Assembly (NCBI GenBank): GCA_019311105.1
Contig: JAFDDA010000016.1
Span: 1-47,288 of the forward strand
Reading direction: 5' to 3'
Origin: Deltaproteobacteria bacterium
Lineage (GTDB): Bacteria > Myxococcota_A > UBA9160 > JAFDDA01
Length of the DNA: 47,288 nt
This document shows, piece after piece, positions 8,062 through 16,704 of this stretch (its first letter is position 1; every line of letters begins with the position of its first letter). The notes below the pieces were generated by a model. That model was not told where the DNA came from and ran no database searches. It saw only the letters and a program-made list of their open reading frames with translations. A program made the position numbers and the translations under genes.

Positions 8062-10348
8062 AGACCATGCGAATGCGCGGTGCTGCGGCCTGACGGAGCA
8101 GCGCGTCGCGGTCCTCCGCGTCGTCCGGGAACACCGCATAGCCGAAGGCCAGGGCGATCCGGCACGGCGCGTTCAGGCTGTCGTCGGAGCTGATGGCCTC
8201 GGCCACCTCCCGCGCCAGGCGCGAGACCGACTCGCCCGGGGCGGGCTCGGGGTCGGGCATCAGGAAGCGGAACTCGCACTCGCCGCTGCGGGCCAGGACG
8301 TCGAAGCCGCGCAGCGGTCGGGCGAGGCTCTGGGCCACACGTTGCAGGACGCGCGTGAGCTGCTCGGGCCGGCTCGCTTCGCGCAGCTCCGCCCAGTTCT
8401 CGATGCGACAACTGCCGAGCAGCAGCGCGCCGCCGCGCTCGCCGCTGCGCGCGAGTTCTTCGTCGACGCGTCGGTGCAGGTAGTTCAGATCGGGGAGGTT
8501 CGTCTCCTCGTCGAGGCCCGGGCTGTGCACCGCCCGCGAGCGCGTCGCCGCGTGGGCCAGAGCGCGTTCGACATAGGAAGAGAACTGCACGAAGAGTTCG
8601 AGATCCTCCTCGCCGAAGACCGTGGAGTGGAAGCGGTCGGAGGGGACCTTGTCGTAGAGGGCGATGGTGCCGATCACGCGGCCATCGCGCTGGAGCGGGA
8701 CGGCCAGGCTCGAGCGCACGCCGGCGTCGATGGCCCGGTTGAGATCGTCGCGGTTGACGTCCGGGTGGCGCGCGGCGCTGCGGGTCTTCACCACCTCGCC
8801 TGAGAGCCGCTGGTCGAGGCGGAAGAGGCGCTCCTGCTGTCGGCCGTCGGCGGGCCCGTAGTAGGAGCGGATCACGAAGCGGCCCGTCGTGTCGTCGCGC
8901 AGACGCAGGATCACGTGGTCGCACTCGAGGATCATGGCGATCGAGCCGGAGGCCTGGCGGATGACTTCGTTCGGTTCGGGCTTGCGCAGGATTTGGAGCG
9001 CGAGTTCGTTCATCGCGCTGATGCGGGTCGCGCGCGTCGCGAGTTTGGCCTCGCGCTCGGCGTTGGCCACCTCGGCGGCGGCCGAGGACGCGATCTCGGC
9101 CAGCGCCCGTTCGGGTCGGGAGCCCAGCAGGTTCGGACGCTCGCCGGTCTGGATCGAGAGCAGGCCGACGAGGCCGTCGGCGGTGACGAGCGGCAGGGCG
9201 GCGTAGGCGAGCCGACCGCTCGCGTGGCGCAGCCAGGCCGGCTCGCGGTCGCGCGCGGCGCCACCGTCGATCCCCTGGCCGATCTCCACCCGGTACTCGC
9301 CGCCGAAACCGCCCCCGGAGAGCGACGTGGCTTCGAGTCGCAGGGTCGTCTCGTCGCGGTCGTAGAGGTAGAGCGTCACGATCCCGCCGCCGACGCGGCG
9401 CGCGAGGCTCCGACAGAGGCGCTGCAGCCGCTCTTCGAGGAGTGCAGTGCGGTCGCCGAGCACGGCGTGGAGGTCGTGGAGCGCGTCGTAGCGGCCGGCG
9501 CGGTCCCGGTAGCGGTCCTGTTCGCGCGCGCGAACGATCAAAGCGCCCGCCAGGGAGGCGAGTTGTTCGACGAAACCGAGGTCGCTCTCGGGGAGTGCGT
9601 CGGGGTCGGCGTGGTGTGAGAGGTTGAGAACCCCAAGGGTCTCGCCGGCGTGGGTGAGCGGGACGGCGAGGGCGGCCTCCACGTCGACGCGCTCGCGCAC
9701 GAGCTGGAAGGCGTTGGCGTCGGCCCGGCCCGAGACGCGCAGGGCGGTGCCATCGGCGGCGGCTCGGCCCGCGATGCCCTCGCCCAGGGGCACGCGGATC
9801 TTGTGCCAGAGCTCCGGCTCGATCCCGACGGCGTGGCGTACGTGGAGCGTGCCGTCTTCGGCATCGAGGAGCATGACCGAGCCCGTATCGGCCCGGGTGG
9901 CCCCCATGGCCACGTCGAGTACGCGCTCGATCACGGTGTCGGCGTCGGCCGAGAGGTCGAGAGAGTCGACGATCTCGCGCAGAGCCCGCAACAGCTCGGC
10001 CTGGCGCTCGCGCGGCTGGTCGACGGGCCCCCACAGGAGTCGGGCGCCGAGCGGGGAGAGGACGCGAATGTCGCCGCGCGCGGCGGCCGGGCGCAGGGAG
10101 GCGAAGTCGCGCGCGGCATCTACGACGGTGTGGATGCGCAGCCGCTCGAAGGCGTCGGGGTCGTCGCTCAGACGGTCGTTGCCGGCCCGGGCGCGTTCGG
10201 GGTCGATCCGCGCCCAGCGCGCTCGGGCGGCGTCGAGATCCTCGTCGAAGATCAAGACGATCTCGACGTCTGGGTCCGCCTCGAGGGTCGGAACCAGGCG
10301 AAGTGCCTCTTCGGTGGCCCCGTGAATGGCGACGCGCCTGCGCATCAT
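8060..10348 (-). CDS. Multi-GAF sensor protein with a degenerate C-terminal GGDEF domain
   Basis: 762 residues from ATG 10348 (a second ATG lies at 10345). The N-terminus MRRRVAIHGATEEALRLVPTL resembles a Rossmann-like nucleotide-binding segment. Three GAF-type blocks follow, recognisable by GIEPELWHKIRVPLGEGIAGRA, EYRVEIGQGIDGGA and RSSLAVPLQRDGRVIGTIALY. The last 170 residues have the outline of a GGDEF domain (DEETNLPDLNYL, FGYAVFPDD), but the signature GGDEF is replaced by SGECEF, so diguanylate cyclase activity is unlikely. It may bind GTP or c-di-GMP or act as a scaffold. It lies downstream of the MglA-like operon on the same strand, separated by 190 bp with a hairpin. Confidence 0.75.
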   Translation of the reverse strand: MMRRRVAIHGATEEALRLVPTLEADPDVEIVLIFDEDLDAARARWARIDPERARAGNDRLSDDPDAFERLRIHTVVDAARDFASLRPAAARGDIRVLSPLGARLLWGPVDQPRERQAELLRALREIVDSLDLSADADTVIERVLDVAMGATRADTGSVMLLDAEDGTLHVRHAVGIEPELWHKIRVPLGEGIAGRAAADGTALRVSGRADANAFQLVRERVDVEAALAVPLTHAGETLGVLNLSHHADPDALPESDLGFVEQLASLAGALIVRAREQDRYRDRAGRYDALHDLHAVLGDRTALLEERLQRLCRSLARRVGGGIVTLYLYDRDETTLRLEATSLSGGGFGGEYRVEIGQGIDGGAARDREPAWLRHASGRLAYAALPLVTADGLVGLLSIQTGERPNLLGSRPERALAEIASSAAAEVANAEREAKLATRATRISAMNELALQILRKPEPNEVIRQASGSIAMILECDHVILRLRDDTTGRFVIRSYYGPADGRQQERLFRLDQRLSGEVVKTRSAARHPDVNRDDLNRAIDAGVRSSLAVPLQRDGRVIGTIALYDKVPSDRFHSTVFGEEDLELFVQFSSYVERALAHAATRSRAVHSPGLDEETNLPDLNYLHRRVDEELARSGERGGALLLGSCRIENWAELREASRPEQLTRVLQRVAQSLARPLRGFDVLARSGECEFRFLMPDPEPAPGESVSRLAREVAEAISSDDSLNAPCRIALAFGYAVFPDDAEDRDALLRQAAAPRIRMV

Positions 10349-10498
10349 GGCCTCGTCTCGTCCCAGCCGGGTCTTTCCGCGGGACGGATGGAGTTCTACG
10401 CGAGTGAGTGGCTCGGATCCTCGCGTGCGTGACGCATCCGGCAACTTCCGGAGTTTCTGCAACGGGCGTAGCCGGGTGGGACAGGGGTTGCAGCCGGC

Positions 10499-10519
10499 TT
10501 GCGCGTTGCCCACGCGCAA
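10499..10519 (-). terminator. Hairpin after the MglA-like gene
   Basis: TTGCGCGT (10499-10506) and ACGCGCAA (10512-10519) form a perfect 8-bp stem with a 5-nt loop, 19 bp past the stop codon of the last gene of the nadC-to-MglA operon. It lacks a U-tract, so it may be an imperfect or Rho-assisted terminator, or a dyad in the promoter region of the GAF gene. Confidence 0.45.
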
Positions 10520-10538
10520 CCTGCTCGCGGTCTTGGGC

Positions 10539-11681
10539 TCAATCGGAGCGGATCGCCGAGAGATCCAGCGTCAGGACGCATTCGCCTTGCCGGCCGTCCT
10601 GATCGACGAGCCGCAACGGGACGCGCAGGCGACGGCCGCCTTCCACGACGGGCTCGCCGGCGGCGATGATCTGGAGCGAGAGTTCGCCGGGGTCGCCCGT
10701 GCGGGCGTCGAGCCCGCCCGTGGCGTCGTCCCAGTTCTCGTCGAAGACGCGCTCGGCGCGGCGCGCAGCGAGATCGATGGCCTGGGCCATCGAGTCGGGC
10801 GGTCCGTCCTCCGGGAGGGTCTTCTCCTCCGCCTCGGGGAGGGTGTGTTCTTCGGGCAGGGTGTGTTCGCCCGGCAGGGTCTGGGCTCCCGGATATTCTG
10901 CCTCGGGGACGGTCTGGGCCTCCGGAATCGTCTGGGCCTCGGGCACCGTGTGGTCTTCGGGGACGGTGTGTTCGCCTTCGACCTCGAGCGGCGGCACTTC
11001 GAGGATCGGCGCGCTGTTTTCGAGGCCCAGGGTCTCTTCCGCGGGCGGGTCGGCGAGCGGCGCGACGTTCGCGGTCGGCGGGAGGCTCACGGAGCCGGGC
11101 GGTTGGGTCAGGCCGGCCGCCTCGCGCCGGTTTCGGACCACGCGCTTGGAGATCGTCGTCAGGCTCTCGAGCACCCCGATGCCGCGCGGTGCGATGGCCT
11201 CGAAGGCCGCCGCGCGAAGGCCCATCTTGCGGTGCAGGTCTTCGACCGCGAGATCGTCGGCCTCGTCTCGGCGGTTGTATTGCAGCACGATCGGGACGTC
11301 TTCGAGGGCCCGCCCGTAGCGGTCGAGCTGGCGCCGCAACTCTTCGAGGGACGCGAGGTTCGCGTCCATGCGCTCGCGGCGCGCATCGAGCACGAACACG
11401 ACGCCGTCCACCTGGTCCATCAACTGCTGGCGCGTGGCCTCCTGGGCCGGGTCGCCCGGTGCGGCGACGACCTGGAGCCGCGTGCGCACGCCCGAGATCT
11501 TGCCGAGCTCGATGGGCAGCAGCTCGTAGTGGACGCCCGGGTCCTCGGCGGTGGCGATGTGTTGGAGGTCACCCCGGTGGTCGGGCCGCAGTTTGCCGTG
11601 GATGTACTCGAGGTTCGCCGATTTGCCCGAACCCGCGGGCCCCCAGTAGAGGATGCGTGCGTCGACGACCTCGCCGCCCAC
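10539..11681 (-). CDS. MglA-like small GTPase with a TVPE-repeat linker and C-terminal domain
   Basis: 380 residues from GTG 11681, whose first base is the last base of the upstream TAG. Residues 1-190 form a Ras-like GTPase: P-loop GPAGSGKS (14-21), a switch II region where DxxG is replaced by APGD (74-77), and NRRD (136-139), the variant of NKxD common in MglA-type GTPases. Residues 237-292 hold about nine degenerate 6-residue repeats (HTVPED, QTIPEA, HTLPEE and similar). The last 75 residues form a separate domain (LSLQIIAAGEPVVEGGRRLRV). MglA GTPases set cell polarity and motility in Myxococcus together with an MglB activator; no MglB is visible here. The regular Thr-Pro repeats could be phosphorylation or adaptor-binding sites. 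Confidence 0.8.
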   Translation of the reverse strand: MGGEVVDARILYWGPAGSGKSANLEYIHGKLRPDHRGDLQHIATAEDPGVHYELLPIELGKISGVRTRLQVVAAPGDPAQEATRQQLMDQVDGVVFVLDARRERMDANLASLEELRRQLDRYGRALEDVPIVLQYNRRDEADDLAVEDLHRKMGLRAAAFEAIAPRGIGVLESLTTISKRVVRNRREAAGLTQPPGSVSLPPTANVAPLADPPAEETLGLENSAPILEVPPLEVEGEHTVPEDHTVPEAQTIPEAQTVPEAEYPGAQTLPGEHTLPEEHTLPEAEEKTLPEDGPPDSMAQAIDLAARRAERVFDENWDDATGGLDARTGDPGELSLQIIAAGEPVVEGGRRLRVPLRLVDQDGRQGECVLTLDLSAIRSD

Positions 11682-12778
11682 TAGACCTTCCCCTTCTTGC
11701 TGAGGATGCGGCGGGCGTGGGTCGAGATGGCCGAGGGCACGTCGCGACTCTTCATGATCTGGCGCAGGTCGCGGTCCTGGAGGTGGATCAGGAACTTCAT
11801 GGCCGTCGGCGGCGCACACTTCGGGTTCGTCGCGAGCCCGAGCTTCACCTGGTAGCTGCGCGTCCACTCGCGGTTCGCAGCGATCGCGCGGATCACCTCG
11901 TCGCACAGGTTGCGAGATTTCGCATAGGTGGCGATCTCGCTGTCGTTGATCCGGGGGCTGCGGATCGCGGCCGTGGCGACGATCTTGTTCTTGTCCCGGA
12001 TCAGCAGCCCGCGCGCTTCCTTGTTCCCCATGCGGGCGAGCTTGATCTTCTGCATCACGGACATCGTCCCAATCCGCTTGTAGAGGTTGCCGCGGTCTTC
12101 TTCGCTGATCTCCTCCTCGGCTTCCTCGACCAGGGTCGCGCCGAAGTCGGAAGCGTCGTCTCCGAGCAGCGCCGAGAGCGCGGCCTTGGCGGCCTTGTCG
12201 GTGATCTCCTCCGCGTCGGGCCAGTCGTCGATGCGGTCGGCGCTGTCGAGCACGTCGTCGTCGTCCCGTTCGAGGCCCAGGAAGGAGAGGATCCGGTCGA
12301 TCTGGGCGCGGCCGGTGAGCGGGTTGTCGCCGAGGGCGTCCACGATCGGCGGGTGACGGAGCAGGCGCTGCTGGTTGTTGCAGATGATGTCGACCACGCG
12401 TCGGTGCGGCTGGCTCGCCAGGAACTCGACCGTCCCGTCGTCGCAGGCCGGGTTGAGGGCGAGTTTTTCGCACGCCTCCGCATCGTTCGCGTGGACGTTC
12501 GCGAGGTAGGACAGCACGGCCGGGTGGGCCGGCCCCGAGAGCACGGGGTCGCGCACGGATTGGGGCAGACCCTCCAGGCTCTGTCGTGCGCGGCTCTTGA
12601 CCTCGGTGTCGTCGTCGTGACACAGGACGAACAGGACGGTGGCGAGCTCGGGTCCGCCCAGGGGCAGGGCGCCACCCGCGGCCATGCGCCGCGCCTCCAC
12701 GGGCGCATCGGCACGGCAATACTTCTCGGCCTCCGGCGATAGCTGGAGCTTGATCTTCTGCTTGCCCGCCTCGGACAT
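11681..12778 (-). CDS. Helical-repeat protein of unknown function, paired with an MglA-like GTPase
   Basis: 365 residues from ATG 12778. It is mostly helical with repeat-like segments that resemble HEAT or leucine-rich-variant repeats: EARRMAAGGALPLGG, PAHPAVLSYLANVHAND, NPACDDGTVEFLASQPH and, later, NPKCAPPTAMKFLIHLQDRDLRQI. An acidic stretch (ERDDDDVLDSADRIDD and VEEAEEEISEEDRGN) divides the two repeat halves. No catalytic motif or membrane segment is seen. It overlaps the GTPase gene by one base, so a scaffold or effector for that GTPase is a reasonable inference. It lies 55 bp after the EF-G-like gene. Confidence 0.65.
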   Translation of the reverse strand: MSEAGKQKIKLQLSPEAEKYCRADAPVEARRMAAGGALPLGGPELATVLFVLCHDDDTEVKSRARQSLEGLPQSVRDPVLSGPAHPAVLSYLANVHANDAEACEKLALNPACDDGTVEFLASQPHRRVVDIICNNQQRLLRHPPIVDALGDNPLTGRAQIDRILSFLGLERDDDDVLDSADRIDDWPDAEEITDKAAKAALSALLGDDASDFGATLVEEAEEEISEEDRGNLYKRIGTMSVMQKIKLARMGNKEARGLLIRDKNKIVATAAIRSPRINDSEIATYAKSRNLCDEVIRAIAANREWTRSYQVKLGLATNPKCAPPTAMKFLIHLQDRDLRQIMKSRDVPSAISTHARRILSKKGKV

Positions 12779-12833
12779 CGCTTGCGTCACCCCCCGGTGG
12801 ACGAAGCGCGTGCCGAACCCGCGGCCGTGAGGC

Positions 12834-14885
12834 TCACGAGGGTTCGGCTTCGCGCTCCTTCCGTGTCTCCTCCACGACTCGGTCGCGCACCTGAGCGGGC
12901 GCCTCGTCGTAGTGGGAGAATTCCATATGAAACGCACCCTGACCGCCGGTGATGCTGGTCAGGGTGCTCTGGTATTCGAGAATCTCCGACATCGGGACGA
13001 TCGCCTGGATGACCGTCGCGTTGCCGCGCGCCTCGCTCGATTGCACGCGTCCGCGTCGGCTCGACAGGTCGCCCATGACATCGCCGACGGCATCGTCGGG
13101 TGCGGTGACCTCGAGGTTCATGATCGGCTCCAACAGGGTCGGCCGGGCCGCCTCGACGGCGGCGCGGAAGCCGGACGAACCCGCCAGCTTGAACGCCATC
13201 TCGTTCGAGTCGACGGAGTGATGCTTGCCGTCGGTGCAGCGGACGCGGATGTCGACGACCGGGTAGCCTGCGAGGGGCCCCCCCCGTTCCATCGCTTCGA
13301 GCACGCCCTTCTCCACGGCGGGAATGAGCGAACGGGGGATGGAGCCGCCCACGATCTCATCCGCGAATTCGAAACCGCTGCCGCGCTCCATGGGCTCCAC
13401 CGTCAGGAAGCAGACGCCGAACATTCCCTTGCCGCCCGTCTGTTTCTTGAGCTTCCCCTCGATGTGCTCCGCCTTGCGCGTCACGGTCTCGCGATAGGGG
13501 ACTTTCGGGGTCTTCAGCTCTACTTCCACGTCGAACAATCGCTTGAGCTTCTGCACCGTCGTCCGGATGTGCAGCTCGCCCATGCCGGTGAGGAGGAACT
13601 CCCCCGTCGAGGCCTCACGGCCGAGCCGAAGGGCCGGATCCTCCTCCACGAGTCGGCCGAGCGAGGCGTGGACTTTATCCTCGTCTCCCTTCGTTTTCGC
13701 GGAGATGGCATAGGAAAGCACGCCCTCGGGGATGGGCAGTTCCGGGAGGCGGGCACCGCCCTTTTCGGCGGTGAGCGAGTGGCCGGTGTGGACATCCTTG
13801 AGTTTGGCGAGGGCGACGATCTGGCCGGGCCGGGCTTCGGAGATCTCGCTGTGCTCGGCGCCCGCGGGCTTCAGCAGCTTTCCCACGCGCACCCTCTCGC
13901 CCGTGGTGGCGTCGAGGATCTGGCCATCGCCCTTCAACGTTCCCGAGACCACACGAACCATGGAGAGCGTGCCGGAGTAGCGGTCGATGCAGGTCTTGAG
14001 GACCAGCGCCGACAGGGGGGCGCTGGCCTCGGGGGAAAGCTCCAGCTCGCCTTCGCCTTCCATCGGCTGGGCCGACCAGGCGCCTCGGTCGGCCGGGGAG
14101 GGCAGCAGCTGGCCGATCGCTCGCAGGAGGGGCGCGATGCCGATCTCGCGGTTTGCGGCGCCGCACAGCACGGGCAGGACCTGGCCTGCGTGGACGCCAG
14201 TGATCAGGCCGCGCAGGGCTTCTTCCTCGGAGATCTCCCCTTCTTCGAGGTACTTCTCGAGCAGTTCGTCGTCGCACTCCGCGGCGGATTCGACCAACTG
14301 CTGGCGCGCCGCGTCGGCGGCGTCCTTCATCTCGGCGGGGACGTCCTTCATCTCCAGGAGGTCCACCACGCCCTTCAGGCCCTCGCCCGCCCCGACCGGC
14401 AGGGCCAGGGGCACCGGGTTCAAGCCGAGCTTGGCGAGGGATTCGATGGCCGCATCGAAATCGGCACGCTCGCGGTCCATGCCGTTGATGAAGGCGATGC
14501 AGGCCGCGCCGGACTCCTTGGCTTCGCGGGCCATCCGGTCCGTTCCGACCTTCGCGCCGTCGACCGCAGACACCACGACCACGGCGCCGTCGAGGCCGCG
14601 CAGGGCGATCTGGCCATCGGCCTGGAAGTTCGGGTCGCCGGGCGTATCGACCAGGGTGAGCGCCTTGCCGTCGTGCTCGAAGGCGAAGATCGAACTCGAG
14701 ACCGTGTGGCGGTTGTGGCCATCCTTTTCTTCGGGGAGCGTGTCGAGGTGGGACGTGCCGTCGTCCACCTTGCCGAGCTCCGGTGTCGCGCCGGCCGCGT
14801 GGAGCAGCGCCTCGCCGACCGAGGTCTTCCCGTCGTGGGCGTGGCCGACCAGCGCAAAGTTCCGAATGTCCGCTACGTCCGTCAT
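12834..14885 (-). CDS. Elongation factor G-like translational GTPase
   Basis: 683 residues, the length of EF-G. The P-loop is GHAHDGKTS, with switch II at DTPGD and the full series of EF-G domains behind it; VGGSIPRSLIPAVEKGV and the C-terminal GDLSSRRGRVQ are typical. The base-recognition motif reads NGMD instead of NKMD, so the lysine that stacks on guanine is missing. It sits in a metabolic operon rather than beside rpsL or tufA, which fits the EF-G-like paralogue group whose role in translocation or recycling is unclear, not the main EF-G. The ATG start overlaps the coaX stop (ATGA), so it is translationally coupled. Confidence 0.85.
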   Translation of the reverse strand: MTDVADIRNFALVGHAHDGKTSVGEALLHAAGATPELGKVDDGTSHLDTLPEEKDGHNRHTVSSSIFAFEHDGKALTLVDTPGDPNFQADGQIALRGLDGAVVVVSAVDGAKVGTDRMAREAKESGAACIAFINGMDRERADFDAAIESLAKLGLNPVPLALPVGAGEGLKGVVDLLEMKDVPAEMKDAADAARQQLVESAAECDDELLEKYLEEGEISEEEALRGLITGVHAGQVLPVLCGAANREIGIAPLLRAIGQLLPSPADRGAWSAQPMEGEGELELSPEASAPLSALVLKTCIDRYSGTLSMVRVVSGTLKGDGQILDATTGERVRVGKLLKPAGAEHSEISEARPGQIVALAKLKDVHTGHSLTAEKGGARLPELPIPEGVLSYAISAKTKGDEDKVHASLGRLVEEDPALRLGREASTGEFLLTGMGELHIRTTVQKLKRLFDVEVELKTPKVPYRETVTRKAEHIEGKLKKQTGGKGMFGVCFLTVEPMERGSGFEFADEIVGGSIPRSLIPAVEKGVLEAMERGGPLAGYPVVDIRVRCTDGKHHSVDSNEMAFKLAGSSGFRAAVEAARPTLLEPIMNLEVTAPDDAVGDVMGDLSSRRGRVQSSEARGNATVIQAIVPMSEILEYQSTLTSITGGQGAFHMEFSHYDEAPAQVRDRVVEETRKEREAEPS

Positions 14886-15709
14886 CGTTCGTCCTCCCTG
14901 CCGTCGGGCTCGCCCCGCTCAGGCCGGTTCTTTTCGAACAGGATTCGCAGCCCCTCGAGTGTGAGGAAGGGCTCCACGCGTTCGATGGTCTTCGTCTCGG
15001 CGGCGATGCGTGACGCGAGCCCGCCGGTGGCGAGGACGCGTGAGCCCGGGCCGAGTTCGTCTTGGATGCGCAGGACCATGGAGTCGACCATCCCGGCGTA
15101 GCCGAAGAGCAGGCCCGACTGGATCGACTGAGTGGTCGTGCGGCCGATGACGGCCTTGGGTCGCGCGATCTCGACCCGGTGCAACATCGACGCGCGCTCG
15201 AAGAGCGCCTCCATCGAGACGTGGACGCCGGGGAAGATGGCTCCGCCCAGGTATTCGCCCTTTTCGGAGATGCAGTCGAAGGTGGTCGCCGTGCCGAAGT
15301 CGACGGCGATCACCGGGCCGCCCAGCATCGTGAAGGCCGCCACGGCGTTCACGATGCGATCGGCACCGACCTCGCGCGGGTTCTCGTAGCGCACCGGCAT
15401 GCCGGTCTTGATCCCGGGGCCGACCACCATGGGTGGCGTCTTGAAGAGCTTCGTGCAGACGCGCTCCCAGATCGGCAGCAGCGGCGGAACGACGCTCGAG
15501 ATCATCACGTCGGTGACCTCTTCGATGCGCCGGTCGGCCTGTTGGAAGAGCGAGTGCAGGGTGATCGCCACTTCGTCGGAGGTGTGCTCGCGGTGGGTGC
15601 CGATCCGCCAATGGTGCGAGAGCGTCGCTTCGTCGCCGCGGTAGTCGAAGATGCCGAGGGAGACGTTGGTGTTGCCGACGTCGATGACCTGCAGGCAGGG
15701 CCCGCTCAT
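14882..15709 (-). CDS. coaX: Type III pantothenate kinase
   Basis: 275 residues. It phosphorylates pantothenate in the first step of coenzyme A synthesis. The ASKHA-fold motifs are DVGNTN near the N-terminus (phosphate loop), GADR for pantothenate binding, and DFGTATTFD for ATP. It overlaps birA upstream and the EF-G-like gene downstream by 4 bp each. A birA-coaX pair is a common gene order. Other CoA genes, coaD and coaBC, are at the far end of this window. Confidence 0.95.
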   Translation of the reverse strand: MSGPCLQVIDVGNTNVSLGIFDYRGDEATLSHHWRIGTHREHTSDEVAITLHSLFQQADRRIEEVTDVMISSVVPPLLPIWERVCTKLFKTPPMVVGPGIKTGMPVRYENPREVGADRIVNAVAAFTMLGGPVIAVDFGTATTFDCISEKGEYLGGAIFPGVHVSMEALFERASMLHRVEIARPKAVIGRTTTQSIQSGLLFGYAGMVDSMVLRIQDELGPGSRVLATGGLASRIAAETKTIERVEPFLTLEGLRILFEKNRPERGEPDGREDER

Positions 15710-16704
15710 GCCGGCTCCTCCCGAAGCGTCACGTCACCCGCGAGGACGCGTTGGGTCACGCCCGTGGCGTCGCGGACGAGCAGGGCACCGTCCGCGTCGA
15801 TGCCCTCGGCGGTGCCGGCGAGTTCAGGGCCCCCGACGTCGCGCACCCGGATGGGGCGCCCGACCATGTGGAAACGGGCTTCGAAACGCGGCCGAACGGC
15901 GTCGAAACCACCTTCGGCATGGAGGTCCAGCACGGTTTCCAGGGTACCGTAAAGCGAGCGCGCAAAGGCTGCCCGATCGATGGGTGCGCCCCGGTGCGCG
16001 GCAACGCTCGTGGCGACGGCCCGGAATTCCTCCGGGAATGCCTCCCGCTCGACGTTCAGGTTGACGCCGATCCCGAGGACGAGGTAGCGGACGCGGGTGG
16101 CCTCCGCGGCCAACTCCATGAGAATGCCGCTGGCCTTGCGGCCCCCGAGCAGGACGTCATTGGGCCACTTGATCTGGACGGCGTCGTCGTCCCCCACCGC
16201 CTCGGCGACGGCGTCGGCCACGGCCACGGCGGCCGCGAGCACCAGCGTTGGCGCCTGGCTCACGTGGATCTCCGGCCGCAGCACGAACGTGTTGTAGAGG
16301 TTCCGGTACTGCGGCGAGAAGAACGCGCGCCCATGCCGGCCGCGGCCCTTCGTCTGGGCTTCCGCGATGACGACGGTGCCGTGGCTCGCGCCGCCCCGCG
16401 CGAGTTCATGGGCGACGTCGTTGGTGGATCCGGTCTCGTCGAACCAGTGGATCTCCCGACCGAGCCAGCGCGTCTCGAGGCCGGCCTGGATCTCCTCGGC
16501 ATAGAGCCGGTCGGGGACGGCCGACAGCGCGTAGCCACCGCCCGGTTCGCCACCGATCTCGTAGCCGAGGCCACGCAAGGTCTCGACGTGCTTCCAGACC
16601 TGGCTGCGCGAGACGCCCAGGGTGGCGGAGAGGCTTTCGCCGGAGCAGGGGGCTCCGGCTTCGCGGCGCAGGAGACCCAGCACACGCGCCGCTCCGGGGT
16701 TCAT
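15706..16704 (-). CDS. birA: Bifunctional biotin ligase / biotin operon repressor
   Basis: 332 residues from ATG 16704, overlapping the nadC stop by 4 bp. Residues 1-65 are a winged helix (LGVSRSQVWKHVETLRGLGY). The ligase domain follows, with the biotin loop KGRGRHGRAFFSP and KWPNDV, and a C-terminal SH3-like domain (AGTAEGIDADGALLVRD). It attaches biotin to carboxylases; because it keeps the DNA-binding domain it may also repress biotin genes, though none is in the window. Confidence 0.93.
   Translation of the reverse strand: MNPGAARVLGLLRREAGAPCSGESLSATLGVSRSQVWKHVETLRGLGYEIGGEPGGGYALSAVPDRLYAEEIQAGLETRWLGREIHWFDETGSTNDVAHELARGGASHGTVVIAEAQTKGRGRHGRAFFSPQYRNLYNTFVLRPEIHVSQAPTLVLAAAVAVADAVAEAVGDDDAVQIKWPNDVLLGGRKASGILMELAAEATRVRYLVLGIGVNLNVEREAFPEEFRAVATSVAAHRGAPIDRAAFARSLYGTLETVLDLHAEGGFDAVRPRFEARFHMVGRPIRVRDVGGPELAGTAEGIDADGALLVRDATGVTQRVLAGDVTLREEPA

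Noticed and set aside
12912-15101. Long plus-strand open frame opposite the EF-G-like gene and coaX
   Set aside because: Same reason: the minus strand carries complete, recognisable proteins, and the plus frame has no motif.
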